Below, piece by piece: positions 55,027 through 62,614 of a DNA stretch of 64,000 nucleotides. A program made the position numbers and the translations under genes. The DNA lies in the NCBI GenBank assembly GCA_000024525.1, contig CP001769.1, positions 7,535,001-7,599,000 on the forward strand, written 5' to 3'. How positions within the stretch are numbered: the first letter of the stretch is position 1; each line of letters begins with the position of its first letter. Source of the DNA: Spirosoma linguale DSM 74 (lineage in GTDB: Bacteria; Bacteroidota; Bacteroidia; Cytophagales; Spirosomataceae). The notes under the pieces were generated by a model, which saw nothing but the letters and a program-made list of their open reading frames with translations, searched no databases and had not been told where the DNA came from.

Positions 55027-55335
55027 TTAAAAGGGGATACGTAATTGAATGCGTCTGAACCGGTTGTCTTCGATCTTTTTGGTAACTACTGATGGGTTAT
55101 TAGGATCACTAAGCTTAACCCCAGCAGACGTTTCACAGGAATAAGCTACATCTATTTGTTGTGCATTGTTTCCAGATACGTCAATCGCAATGTTGAGCAC
55201 CCCATTTTCGGGTATTTCACCATTGAAGGCGTATTTTCCATTCGATCGAAATATCTCCGTTTGTCCCGCAAAAAAATCAACATTATCAAAAACACCGCTT
55301 ACGGTTGAGCTAAATTTAAATTTTATAGTGGCCAT
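55027..55335 (-). CDS. Small beta-rich protein of unknown function
   Basis: 102 residues, predicted to be almost entirely beta strand (ATIKFKFSSTVSGVFDNVDF; GVLNIAIDVSGNNAQQIDVA). No signal peptide, two residues short of any known motif that I can name; one cysteine. It lies 8 bases before the barrel-like gene and 37 after the membrane-protein gene, so translation is coupled. Possibly an adaptor or lectin-like domain protein. Confidence 0.6.
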   Translation of the reverse strand: MATIKFKFSSTVSGVFDNVDFFAGQTEIFRSNGKYAFNGEIPENGVLNIAIDVSGNNAQQIDVAYSCETSAGVKLSDPNNPSVVTKKIEDNRFRRIQLRIPF

Positions 55336-55372
55336 ACTACTAGGGGTGGATATGTTAAAATAAGCGTGTCAG

Positions 55373-55852
55373 TTAAGATGCGCGTGGGGTGGGAGGTGCT
55401 TCATCATGTCCAAATTCGATGTGCTGAACTTCAGAAAAACCCGTTGGCAACCAAGCTTTTATGCCTTTATCAAAATCTACCCCGTTTTGAGGAGCCAAAG
55501 GCGCAGATCCTTGGCCAGCAACAGGCGAACCTGAATTTATAAACTTGGCCAGAAAAGCTTCAACAAAATCGACACCTGCATACCCAATGCCAATTAACCT
55601 GATTACTATATCCTTACTCATAGCTATACCTCCTGTATCGTCCATAGTTGTTACGATACCGAGAGCCCCAGCGATAAACCCCAGAAAAAGCGAGATGATT
55701 AGTCGGCGAGAATCGAAGGCTTCATTCTGCCCTGATGTCGTATTTGATTGATCCTGAAGTTTCTTTAGGCCGGCAACGACGCGTATGCCCTGACCTACAA
55801 TACCCAGCAATCCGCCTAGTACGATATTTTGAAGAAGTGATAGTGCGTTCAT
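55373..55852 (-). CDS. Membrane protein of unknown function
   Basis: 159 residues with three hydrophobic segments (~6-27 LLQNIVLGGLLGIVGQGIRV; ~49-70 LIISLFLGFIAGALGIVTT; ~81-104) and a soluble C-terminal ~50 residues rich in proline (APLAPQNGVDFDKGIKAWLP). It resembles no family I can name; holin-like or pore-like architecture is possible. First gene of the operon with the two unknown genes downstream. Confidence 0.6.
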   Translation of the reverse strand: MNALSLLQNIVLGGLLGIVGQGIRVVAGLKKLQDQSNTTSGQNEAFDSRRLIISLFLGFIAGALGIVTTMDDTGGIAMSKDIVIRLIGIGYAGVDFVEAFLAKFINSGSPVAGQGSAPLAPQNGVDFDKGIKAWLPTGFSEVQHIEFGHDEAPPTPRAS

Positions 55853-56064
55853 TTACAATCTTTAGTTTCGCTGTAAAAATCCTGCCGTAAACCAGTCATT
55901 ACAAGGGTATATTTCCCCTTTTTATCGCCCTTTGGAATACAGTCTGCCAGTAGGGGTAGCTCCCTGTGCATTCAACCGAATATAAAAAGCGACAAACCCG
56001 GAGTCGACAAAAATCAGCGAGTGTATAGTGCATAGGGCACTGACTATATGCGGTCGATTTACTC

Positions 56065-56072
56065 TATTTTTG
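56065..56072 (+). promoter_or_regulatory. Candidate -7 promoter element of the restriction-modification operon
   Basis: TATTTTTG, matching TAnnTTTG, 23 bases before the hsdM ATG; no -33 TTG seen. Confidence 0.5.
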
Positions 56073-56095
56073 TCACTCTCCTATTTTCTGTTTGA

Positions 56096-58459
56096 ATGAA
56101 TCACCAATCCCATAATAAATTAGTCTCCTTTATCTGGTCCATTGCCGATGATTGCCTGCGCGACGTGTACGTGCGGGGTAAGTATCGCGACGTTATCTTA
56201 CCGATGGTTGTCTTGCGCCGACTGGATGCGCTGCTCGAACCGGGTAAAGATGAGGTGATGGAAGAAGTTCGGTTTCAGCGCGAAGAGGCCGGTTTTACCG
56301 AACTGGATGTCAATGGCCTACAGGCGGCATCGGGCTACGTTTTTTATAATACCAGTGTCTGGACGCTGCAAAAGCTGCACGATACAGCCACCAATAACCA
56401 GCAATTATTGGAAGCTAACTTCACGGATTACCTCGACGGCTTCAGCGATAACGTCAAGGAGATTATCCGCAAGTTCAACCTGAAGAGCCAGGTGAAGCAC
56501 ATGGCCAATAAGGATGTGCTGCTCGACGTGCTGGAGAAGTTCACCTCACCCACGATCAACCTGACCCCTTTTGAAAAACTGGACCCCGAAGGACGTAAAC
56601 TACCGGCCCTGTCGAACTTGGGCATGGGCTACGTGTTTGAGGAGCTGATCCGTAAGTTCAACGAAGAGAACAACGAGGAAGCCGGAGAACACTTTACGCC
56701 CCGTGAAGTCATCGACCTAATGACCCACGTCATTTTTGAGCCCATTAAAGACCGGCTGCCACCCGTTATGACCATTTATGACCCGGCCTGCGGTTCGGGT
56801 GGGATGCTGACCGAATCCCAGAACTTCATAAAAGATGAAGATGGGCTTATTCGGGCCAAAGGCGATGTGTATCTCTTTGGTAAGGAGATCAACGACGAGA
56901 CCTACGCCATCTGTAAGTCGGATATGATGATTAAGGGCAATGATCCCGAAAACATCAAAAACGGCTCTACGCTCTCGACCGACGAGTTTGCTGGAAAGCA
57001 GTTCGATTTTATGCTCTCAAATCCGCCCTATGGTAAGTCGTGGGCGAGCGAACAACGCCATATCAAAGATGGGAATGAGGTCATCGACAGTCGTTTCCGC
57101 ATCAAGCTCAAAAACTACTGGGGCGTAGAGGAAGACGCCGATGCCATTCCACGCTCCAGTGATGGGCAGTTACTGTTTCTGATGGAAATGGTGAGCAAGA
57201 TCAAACCGTTGGCAGCTTCGCCGTCGGGCTCCCGGATTGCTTCGGTCCACAACGGCTCCAGCCTGTTTACGGGCGATGCCGGTGGGGGCGAAAGCAACAT
57301 TCGGCGGTATCTGATCGAAAACGATTTGCTCGACGCCATCATCCAGCTGCCCAACAACCTGTTCTACAATACAGGTATCACCACCTATATCTGGGTATTG
57401 ACGAACAGCAAACCCGCCAACCGACAGGGCAAGGTGCAACTCATTGACGCCGGACCGCTGTACCGCAAGCTGCGAAAGAACCTGGGGGCCAAGAACTGCG
57501 AACTAGCTCCCGAACACATCACCGAAATTGTCAAAACTTACCAGGATTTAGCTATAGTTGACCGTACCGGCGATGACGGTTTAGCCAGCAAGGTGTTTGA
57601 CAACGCCGACTTTGGGTATTATAAAGTGACCATCGAACGGCCCAAACGCCTGAAAGCACAGTTCAGCGCCGAACGTATTGCCGAACTTCGGTTCGATAAT
57701 AAACTGCGCGAGCCGATGGTGTGGGCCTGGGAAACCTACGGCGAGCGGGTGTATACCGACCTGCCCGCCCTGGAAAAAGACATCATCGACTGGTGCGAAA
57801 AACAGGAGCTGAATCTGGCCCGCAAGCAACAGGAAGCCCTGCTCAAGCCCGACAACTGGCTGAAGCAACAGGGCCTGATGAACACCGCTACCAAACTGAT
57901 GAAGGCCATTGGTACGGACGAGTACAGCAATTTCAACATCTTTGCCCGCGAGGTAGAAATGGAGTTGAAAGCGCTGGGGCTGAAGCTATCGGCCTCGGAA
58001 AAGAAGCAGATCATGGATGCCGTAAGCTGGTACGACGCCGAGGCCGAAAAGGTGATCAAAGGCACGACCAAACTGAAAGGCGAAAAGCTGACCGACCTGT
58101 TGGAGCACCTGAATTGCACCGAAGCCCAGCTACCTGACTTCGGTTATTTCGTTACCGGAACGCCGGACCGCGAAAAGCCGGGTGAATACCTCGAATACGA
58201 AACCGAATCGGACCTGCGCGATACGGAGAATGTACCCCTTAAGGAAGACATCCACGACTATTTTCTGCGCGAAGTGAAGCCCCACGTTTCCGAAGCCTGG
58301 ATTAACCTCGATGCTACTAAAATTGGTTACGAAATCAGCTTTAACAAGTACTTCTACCGCCATAAACCCCTGCGCGATATAGCGGCTGTCAGTGCCGATA
58401 TCCTGCAACTGGAAGATGAAAGCGAAGGCCTGATTAAAGCCATTCTGGCGTGGAGTTGA
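56096..58459 (+). CDS. hsdM: Type I restriction-modification DNA methyltransferase subunit (HsdM), long form
   Basis: 787 residues. N-terminal HsdM helical domain (LVSFIWSIADDCLRDVYVRG; YRDVILPMVVLRRLDALLEP), then the adenine-N6 methyltransferase fold: S-adenosylmethionine motif DPACGSGGM (229-237) and catalytic NPPYG (309-313). Residues ~560-787 are a C-terminal extension not found in E. coli-type HsdM (~500 residues), charged and helical (PLKEDIHDYFLREVKPHVSE). HsdM pairs with HsdS to methylate the recognition site. The next gene starts one base after the stop, so they form one operon. Confidence 0.95.
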   Translation: MNHQSHNKLVSFIWSIADDCLRDVYVRGKYRDVILPMVVLRRLDALLEPGKDEVMEEVRFQREEAGFTELDVNGLQAASGYVFYNTSVWTLQKLHDTATNNQQLLEANFTDYLDGFSDNVKEIIRKFNLKSQVKHMANKDVLLDVLEKFTSPTINLTPFEKLDPEGRKLPALSNLGMGYVFEELIRKFNEENNEEAGEHFTPREVIDLMTHVIFEPIKDRLPPVMTIYDPACGSGGMLTESQNFIKDEDGLIRAKGDVYLFGKEINDETYAICKSDMMIKGNDPENIKNGSTLSTDEFAGKQFDFMLSNPPYGKSWASEQRHIKDGNEVIDSRFRIKLKNYWGVEEDADAIPRSSDGQLLFLMEMVSKIKPLAASPSGSRIASVHNGSSLFTGDAGGGESNIRRYLIENDLLDAIIQLPNNLFYNTGITTYIWVLTNSKPANRQGKVQLIDAGPLYRKLRKNLGAKNCELAPEHITEIVKTYQDLAIVDRTGDDGLASKVFDNADFGYYKVTIERPKRLKAQFSAERIAELRFDNKLREPMVWAWETYGERVYTDLPALEKDIIDWCEKQELNLARKQQEALLKPDNWLKQQGLMNTATKLMKAIGTDEYSNFNIFAREVEMELKALGLKLSASEKKQIMDAVSWYDAEAEKVIKGTTKLKGEKLTDLLEHLNCTEAQLPDFGYFVTGTPDREKPGEYLEYETESDLRDTENVPLKEDIHDYFLREVKPHVSEAWINLDATKIGYEISFNKYFYRHKPLRDIAAVSADILQLEDESEGLIKAILAWS

Positions 58460-58460
58460 T

Positions 58461-59468
58461 ATGAACAACGAGATTAATCGACAAACGCAGTTTGGCCATG
58501 TAACGACGCTGATCCGGGATGCGAAGCAACGCACGTTTCAGGCGGTGAATGCCGAACTGGTGGAGCTGTACTGGCGCATTGGCGAGTACGTGCATCAGCA
58601 GGTGGCCAGCAAAAACTGGGGCAAATCGGTGGTGCAGGAGCTGTCTGATTTTATACAGCGATCAGAGCCAAATGTGAAAGGTTTTTCAGCTCAGAACCTG
58701 TGGCGGATGAAGCAGTTCTACGAGACATATGAAGGTTCGTCAAAACTCTCAGCACTGCTGAGAGAAATTAGCTGGACGCATAACACCATCATTTTTTCGG
58801 GCACAAAAACAGCGGAGGAACAAGAGTTCTACCTACAACTAACCATTCGGGAACGGCTTTCATCGCGTGAATTGCAACGCCAAATTGACTCGTCCTACTA
58901 CGAACGGGTAAAGCTGGCCGATGCAAAACTCGCACCACTGGCGCGAGTTTTACCGCAGGACGTTACGGCGCAGTTCAAAGACACCTACGTGCTGGAAATG
59001 CTGAACCTCCCCGATACGCATCTGGAACGTGATTTGAAACACCAGATTAGCCAGAACATCAGCAAGTTTCTGATCGAGTTTGGGCGCGACTTTGCCTTTA
59101 TGGGCGAAGCGTATCCGCTACAGGTGGGTAATCAAGACTTTGCCGTCGATCTGCTGTTTTATAACCGGAGCCTGAATTGCCTGGTGGCCATTGAACTCAA
59201 GATTGAGCGGTTCAAACCCGAACACCTCGGCCAACTCAACTTCTATTTGGAGGCACTGGATCGCGACATCAAAAAGCCGCACGAAAATCCATCCATTGGT
59301 ATTCTGCTCTGCAAAGGCAAAGATGAAACGGTGGTGGAGTATGCATTAAGCCGTTCGCTATCGCCCACACTGGTGGCCGATTACCAAACCAAGCTCCCGG
59401 ACAAACAACTCCTGCAAGCCAAATGGCAGGAAATTTTAGATGCCCTGACAACCGATGACCAGGATTGA
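58461..59468 (+). CDS. DUF1016 / YhcG-like PD-(D/E)XK nuclease-fold protein
   Basis: 335 residues. N-terminal DUF1016 helical domain (GHVTTLIRDAKQRTFQAVNA; AELVELYWRIGEYVHQQV) and a C-terminal PD-(D/E)XK nuclease fold (~170-320): Asp230 in FAVDLLFYNRSL and Glu245-x-Lys247 in LVAIELKIERFKPEHLGQLN. These proteins are often found inside type I restriction operons; their role is not settled and may be assembly or accessory cleavage. Begins 1 base after hsdM and is followed by a pair of hairpins before hsdS. Confidence 0.9.
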   Translation: MNNEINRQTQFGHVTTLIRDAKQRTFQAVNAELVELYWRIGEYVHQQVASKNWGKSVVQELSDFIQRSEPNVKGFSAQNLWRMKQFYETYEGSSKLSALLREISWTHNTIIFSGTKTAEEQEFYLQLTIRERLSSRELQRQIDSSYYERVKLADAKLAPLARVLPQDVTAQFKDTYVLEMLNLPDTHLERDLKHQISQNISKFLIEFGRDFAFMGEAYPLQVGNQDFAVDLLFYNRSLNCLVAIELKIERFKPEHLGQLNFYLEALDRDIKKPHENPSIGILLCKGKDETVVEYALSRSLSPTLVADYQTKLPDKQLLQAKWQEILDALTTDDQD

Positions 59469-59472
59469 CGAT

Positions 59473-59529
59473 AATTTGTGTGACAGTGTCGCACAAATTG
59501 CTGGATTGTCGTGACACTGTCACGACAAT
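59473..59529 (+). repeat. Two tandem palindromes before hsdS
   Basis: aatttgtgtgac/gtcgcacaaatt (59473-59484/59488-59499, one mismatch) and attgtcgtgac/gtcacgacaat (59505-59515/59519-59529, perfect). The inner parts (gacagtgtc and gacactgtc) can also pair between the two, giving an alternative fold. They sit inside the operon, between the DUF1016 gene and hsdS. Confidence 0.7.
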
Positions 59530-59570
59530 TCAATGAACCCGAATCCAACCCTTGTTCAACTGAACAATAG

Positions 59571-60896
59571 ATGACTATGATTGCTGAGCAACCTATACAA
59601 ACGAATCGTTACCCTCAATATAAAGACTCCGGCCTCGAATGGATTGGTGAGATTCCGGCGCATTGGGAGGTCGGTCGAATCAAATATGTATGTAAAATAA
59701 ATCAACGCTCATTACCAGAAAGTACGGCTAAAAGTTTTCCAATTCATTATGTTGACATTGGAAGTGTCACACTTGAAGAGGGTATAGTTCAAACGGAGGA
59801 GTTTGAGTTTAAGAATGCACCTTCAAGAGCAAGGCGGATTGCAAACGCAGGTGATACAATAATTTCAACAGTTCGGACATATCTAAAAGCAATTGCCTTT
59901 GTTGATGAGCAACAGAGTCAATTCATTTATTCTACTGGATTTGCAGTGCTTAATCCGTTGCCGTTAATAATGCCCAAATTTTTGGCGATGGCTGTAAAAA
60001 GTGATTCGTTCACCGAACAAGTTTCTGCCAACTCTAAAGGCATGAGCTATCCTGCAATTAATTCGACTGAACTTGGTTGTCTTGCAATTTGCTTCCCTCC
60101 CCTCTCCGAACAAACCCGCATTGCTGAATTTTTAGACCGCAAAACGGCGCAGATTGACCAGGCCATTGCTCAGAAAGAACAGCTCATCGAGTTGCTCAAC
60201 GAACGGCGGCAGGTGATGATTCACCGGGCCGTTACGCGCGGGCTAAACCCCAATGCACCCATGAAAGACTCGGGTATTGACCGGGGCGACGCTCGCTGGA
60301 TTGGCGAGATACCAGCGCATTGGGAGGTAAGTCGTATCAACTGGTTGTTTACAGAGAAGGACGAGACAGGCTACCCCGACCTGCCTTTACTCATTGTCTC
60401 CATCAACTCAGGCGTAACTGTTAGAGATATGGATGATACTGAAATTCGAAAGCAAGTAGCCGAAGATTTCAACGTGTACAAAAGAGCGTTAGCCGGTGAC
60501 ATTGCCTTCAATAAAATGAGAATGTGGCAGGGAGCTGTTGGTGTAGTGCCGCAGGATGGATTAGTCTCGCCTGATTACGTTGTCGCACGGCCAAACAATT
60601 TTGTCAATTCAGCCTACTACGGTTTCCTATTCAAGACCAGAGAGTATCTGGCTGAATTTGTAAAACATTCTCATGGCATTGCCTGGGATAGGAATCGCCT
60701 ATATTGGGAGGACTTCAAATCAATATTTGCTATGGTTCCCCCATTGGAAGAGCAGAATCAAATTGTTGATTTCCTAAATGCCCAAAACGAAGAGATGTCC
60801 TTTGCATCGACTAAAATCCAAAAACAGATTCAGAAGCTTCAGGAACTCAAATCGACGCTGATCAACTCGGCGGTAACGGGGAAGATAAAGGTGTAA
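59571..60896 (+). CDS. hsdS: Type I restriction specificity subunit (HsdS)
   Basis: 441 residues. Two target-recognition domains (~20-165 and ~240-395), each followed by a helical spacer (CFPPLSEQTRIAEFLDRKTA; MVPPLEEQNQIVDFLNAQNE). Both half-subunits open with nearly the same peptide, WIGEIPAHWEV, encoded by 32-base near-direct repeats at 59640-59671 and 60297-60328 (29 of 32 identical). HsdS dictates the bipartite DNA sequence recognised by the HsdM/HsdR complex. The first domain is more AT-rich than the conserved parts, as if exchanged by recombination. Confidence 0.94.
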   Translation: MTMIAEQPIQTNRYPQYKDSGLEWIGEIPAHWEVGRIKYVCKINQRSLPESTAKSFPIHYVDIGSVTLEEGIVQTEEFEFKNAPSRARRIANAGDTIISTVRTYLKAIAFVDEQQSQFIYSTGFAVLNPLPLIMPKFLAMAVKSDSFTEQVSANSKGMSYPAINSTELGCLAICFPPLSEQTRIAEFLDRKTAQIDQAIAQKEQLIELLNERRQVMIHRAVTRGLNPNAPMKDSGIDRGDARWIGEIPAHWEVSRINWLFTEKDETGYPDLPLLIVSINSGVTVRDMDDTEIRKQVAEDFNVYKRALAGDIAFNKMRMWQGAVGVVPQDGLVSPDYVVARPNNFVNSAYYGFLFKTREYLAEFVKHSHGIAWDRNRLYWEDFKSIFAMVPPLEEQNQIVDFLNAQNEEMSFASTKIQKQIQKLQELKSTLINSAVTGKIKV

Positions 60897-60958
60897 GTAA
60901 AGCCAATTTCCTACTATCGTCGGGAATGACGAACTTAGGACAACCAAATAGAATCATC

Positions 60959-61264
60959 ATGGCCACCAAAACCGCCAATACCGATACACTTACCCAAACC
61001 ATTCAGGGCCTTGGCTATGCATCGCTCGTGGATTTTGCCCGCGAGCAGGCCAGAAGTATTCTGCTACAGAAAATAGCCTATAATCAGGGCCGTATCGACT
61101 TTTTCGAGCAAAAGTACGGGCTTACCTTTACACAGTTCTGTGAGCAGTTCGAGCAAATCAAATCGCATTCGACCCTGGAAAAAGAAGATGACAGCCTTAT
61201 CTGGGAAACCTCGATAGACGTGCTCCATGCTTACCAGAATGATGTACTGTCGTTGAATCAATAA
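60959..61264 (+). CDS. TumA-like antitoxin
   Basis: 101 residues from the ATG at 60959 (an ATG at 60926 would add 11 poorly conserved residues). Helical; LVDFAREQARSILLQKIAYN and FFEQKYGLTFTQFCEQFEQI, ending DDSLIWETSIDVLHAYQND. The pattern F..KYG..F..F, with an acidic end, matches the antitoxin partners of TumE-like toxins as I recall the family. The stop overlaps the next start (TAATG), so the two are translationally coupled. It lies inside the hsd operon. Confidence 0.7.
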   Translation: MATKTANTDTLTQTIQGLGYASLVDFAREQARSILLQKIAYNQGRIDFFEQKYGLTFTQFCEQFEQIKSHSTLEKEDDSLIWETSIDVLHAYQNDVLSLNQ

Positions 61265-61638
61265 TGGCGACTAGTGATCAACAAATAGACGTCGTCCTGG
61301 ATTTATTCAATCATCTGATTCAGGATCGGCGTGTACTGACCAATCGCCACGACAATCAGATTTCCGAGTATAAAGCCCGGCTCACGCTAACGGACGGCTC
61401 TTTGCTGGAGTTTTCGGAGATCAACGTATTGGGCATCCAGAAACGCAAGTATGCATTTCAGTGGATGACCGCATCGTTTGACTTACTCATGCGATGGGAT
61501 AACGCGCTGCATCATCGGCACATCTCCACCTTTCCCCACCATAAACACGTTGGCGACGAGTTGACCATTGAACCATCGGAGGAAATGTTTTTGGAAGATG
61601 TGTTGGCGCTGATTGACAATCAACTGCTTCGCCAGTAA
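61264..61638 (+). CDS. TumE-family toxin (DUF6516-like)
   Basis: 124 residues. The central segment YAFQWMTASFDLLMRWDNAL followed by HISTFPHHKHV is the hallmark of the TumE/DUF6516 toxin family (WDNA...FPHHKHV). Probable toxin whose mechanism is not established to my knowledge. Its start overlaps the antitoxin stop by one base. Its presence within a type I restriction locus suggests addiction or backup abortive infection. Confidence 0.72.
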   Translation: MATSDQQIDVVLDLFNHLIQDRRVLTNRHDNQISEYKARLTLTDGSLLEFSEINVLGIQKRKYAFQWMTASFDLLMRWDNALHHRHISTFPHHKHVGDELTIEPSEEMFLEDVLALIDNQLLRQ

Positions 61639-61685
61639 AAACGATACCCAACTAGCATAGTCAAATCCACCTGCAAACCTTTCCA

Positions 61686-62384
61686 ATGAATGCATTTATT
61701 CAGTTTTTCGGCGAGCATCTAAAGCGGTTGCCTACAACGTATGAGTGGGCAGTGAGGCCTAAAACGAAAGCAGGTTTACCCAATTTTCAATGGCACCCAA
61801 CATCGGGCACAATGGACGAGTGCATCGCCATGAAACAGCACCTTACTACCGCCTGGAATGAAGCCGAAGATAACGAAAGGCAAAGGCTGGCCCACTGGAT
61901 TGTAGCTGACTGGGGTGGCGTTCGTGCCAATAATCCGACAACGGTTGCCCAGTACGTCAGTAACTTCGCAGGTGGTACATTTAACACCCCGTTAAAGGGC
62001 GTAGCGAGTTATTCCAAAATTCTGTCGGTGATTAACTGTCTGGAGTATGCTATTTACGATGCACGGGTAGCCGCTGCGCTCAACGCCGTGCAAGTATTGT
62101 ACAACTCAACGGCGCAACCACGCTACTTCGCTCACGTTCCCAGCCGCAACACAGTCATTAAAAACTTCATAAGCTGGTTTGCCAAAAATGAGTTGGGCAA
62201 ACCAACATGGGAACGCATACCCTACGACGCTACCTATACCGAGTACAAACAATTGCTGCACGACCTAAAAAACCACTTTCCGACCTACGAAGTATACCAT
62301 TTCGAGATGGTTCTTTTCAGCATGGCCCCTTGTTTATGCGAGCGGGCAATGAAAGTGGCTACATTACATTACCCTGACAAGTGA
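61686..62384 (+). CDS. Unknown protein between the toxin pair and hsdR
   Basis: 232 residues, mostly helical, cytoplasmic. The segment GVASYSKILSVINCLEYAIYDARVAAALNAVQVL resembles helix-hairpin-helix DNA glycosylase-like folds (a YDARVA-type signature), but I cannot assign a family. Two cysteines near the end (APCLCERAM). Same strand as the hsd genes; 47 bases after tumE. It could be a passenger effector or a DNA-processing helper. Confidence 0.7.
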   Translation: MNAFIQFFGEHLKRLPTTYEWAVRPKTKAGLPNFQWHPTSGTMDECIAMKQHLTTAWNEAEDNERQRLAHWIVADWGGVRANNPTTVAQYVSNFAGGTFNTPLKGVASYSKILSVINCLEYAIYDARVAAALNAVQVLYNSTAQPRYFAHVPSRNTVIKNFISWFAKNELGKPTWERIPYDATYTEYKQLLHDLKNHFPTYEVYHFEMVLFSMAPCLCERAMKVATLHYPDK

Positions 62385-62473
62385 TGCCTTCCATAGCTGC
62401 CAATGTTGGTCATACGGCTATTAAGCACAAATGTTACTTTCTTTATGTATTTTGCAAAGCTTCAAAATGCCGA

Positions 62474-62496
62474 AAGCCCGGCTTGTGGCCGGGCTT
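62474..62496. terminator. Hairpin between the unknown gene and hsdR
   Basis: aagcccggc/gccgggctt 9-bp perfect stem with a 5-base loop, no T-tract; may attenuate transcription before hsdR or be a small repeat. Confidence 0.45.
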
Positions 62497-62614
62497 CAGC
62501 ATCTTAAGGAAGAGAACGTTACGCTGCGGGCTCAATAGCCGCTGTCCAACGCAGGCCCTACAACCCTTTTAGTATCAATAAGCAAACATAATACCTGTTC
62601 ACTCAATTTCTTCC

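Noticed and set aside
62381..62572. 63-codon plus-strand frame
   Set aside because: Crosses a hairpin, no family resemblance and odd composition; probably non-coding.
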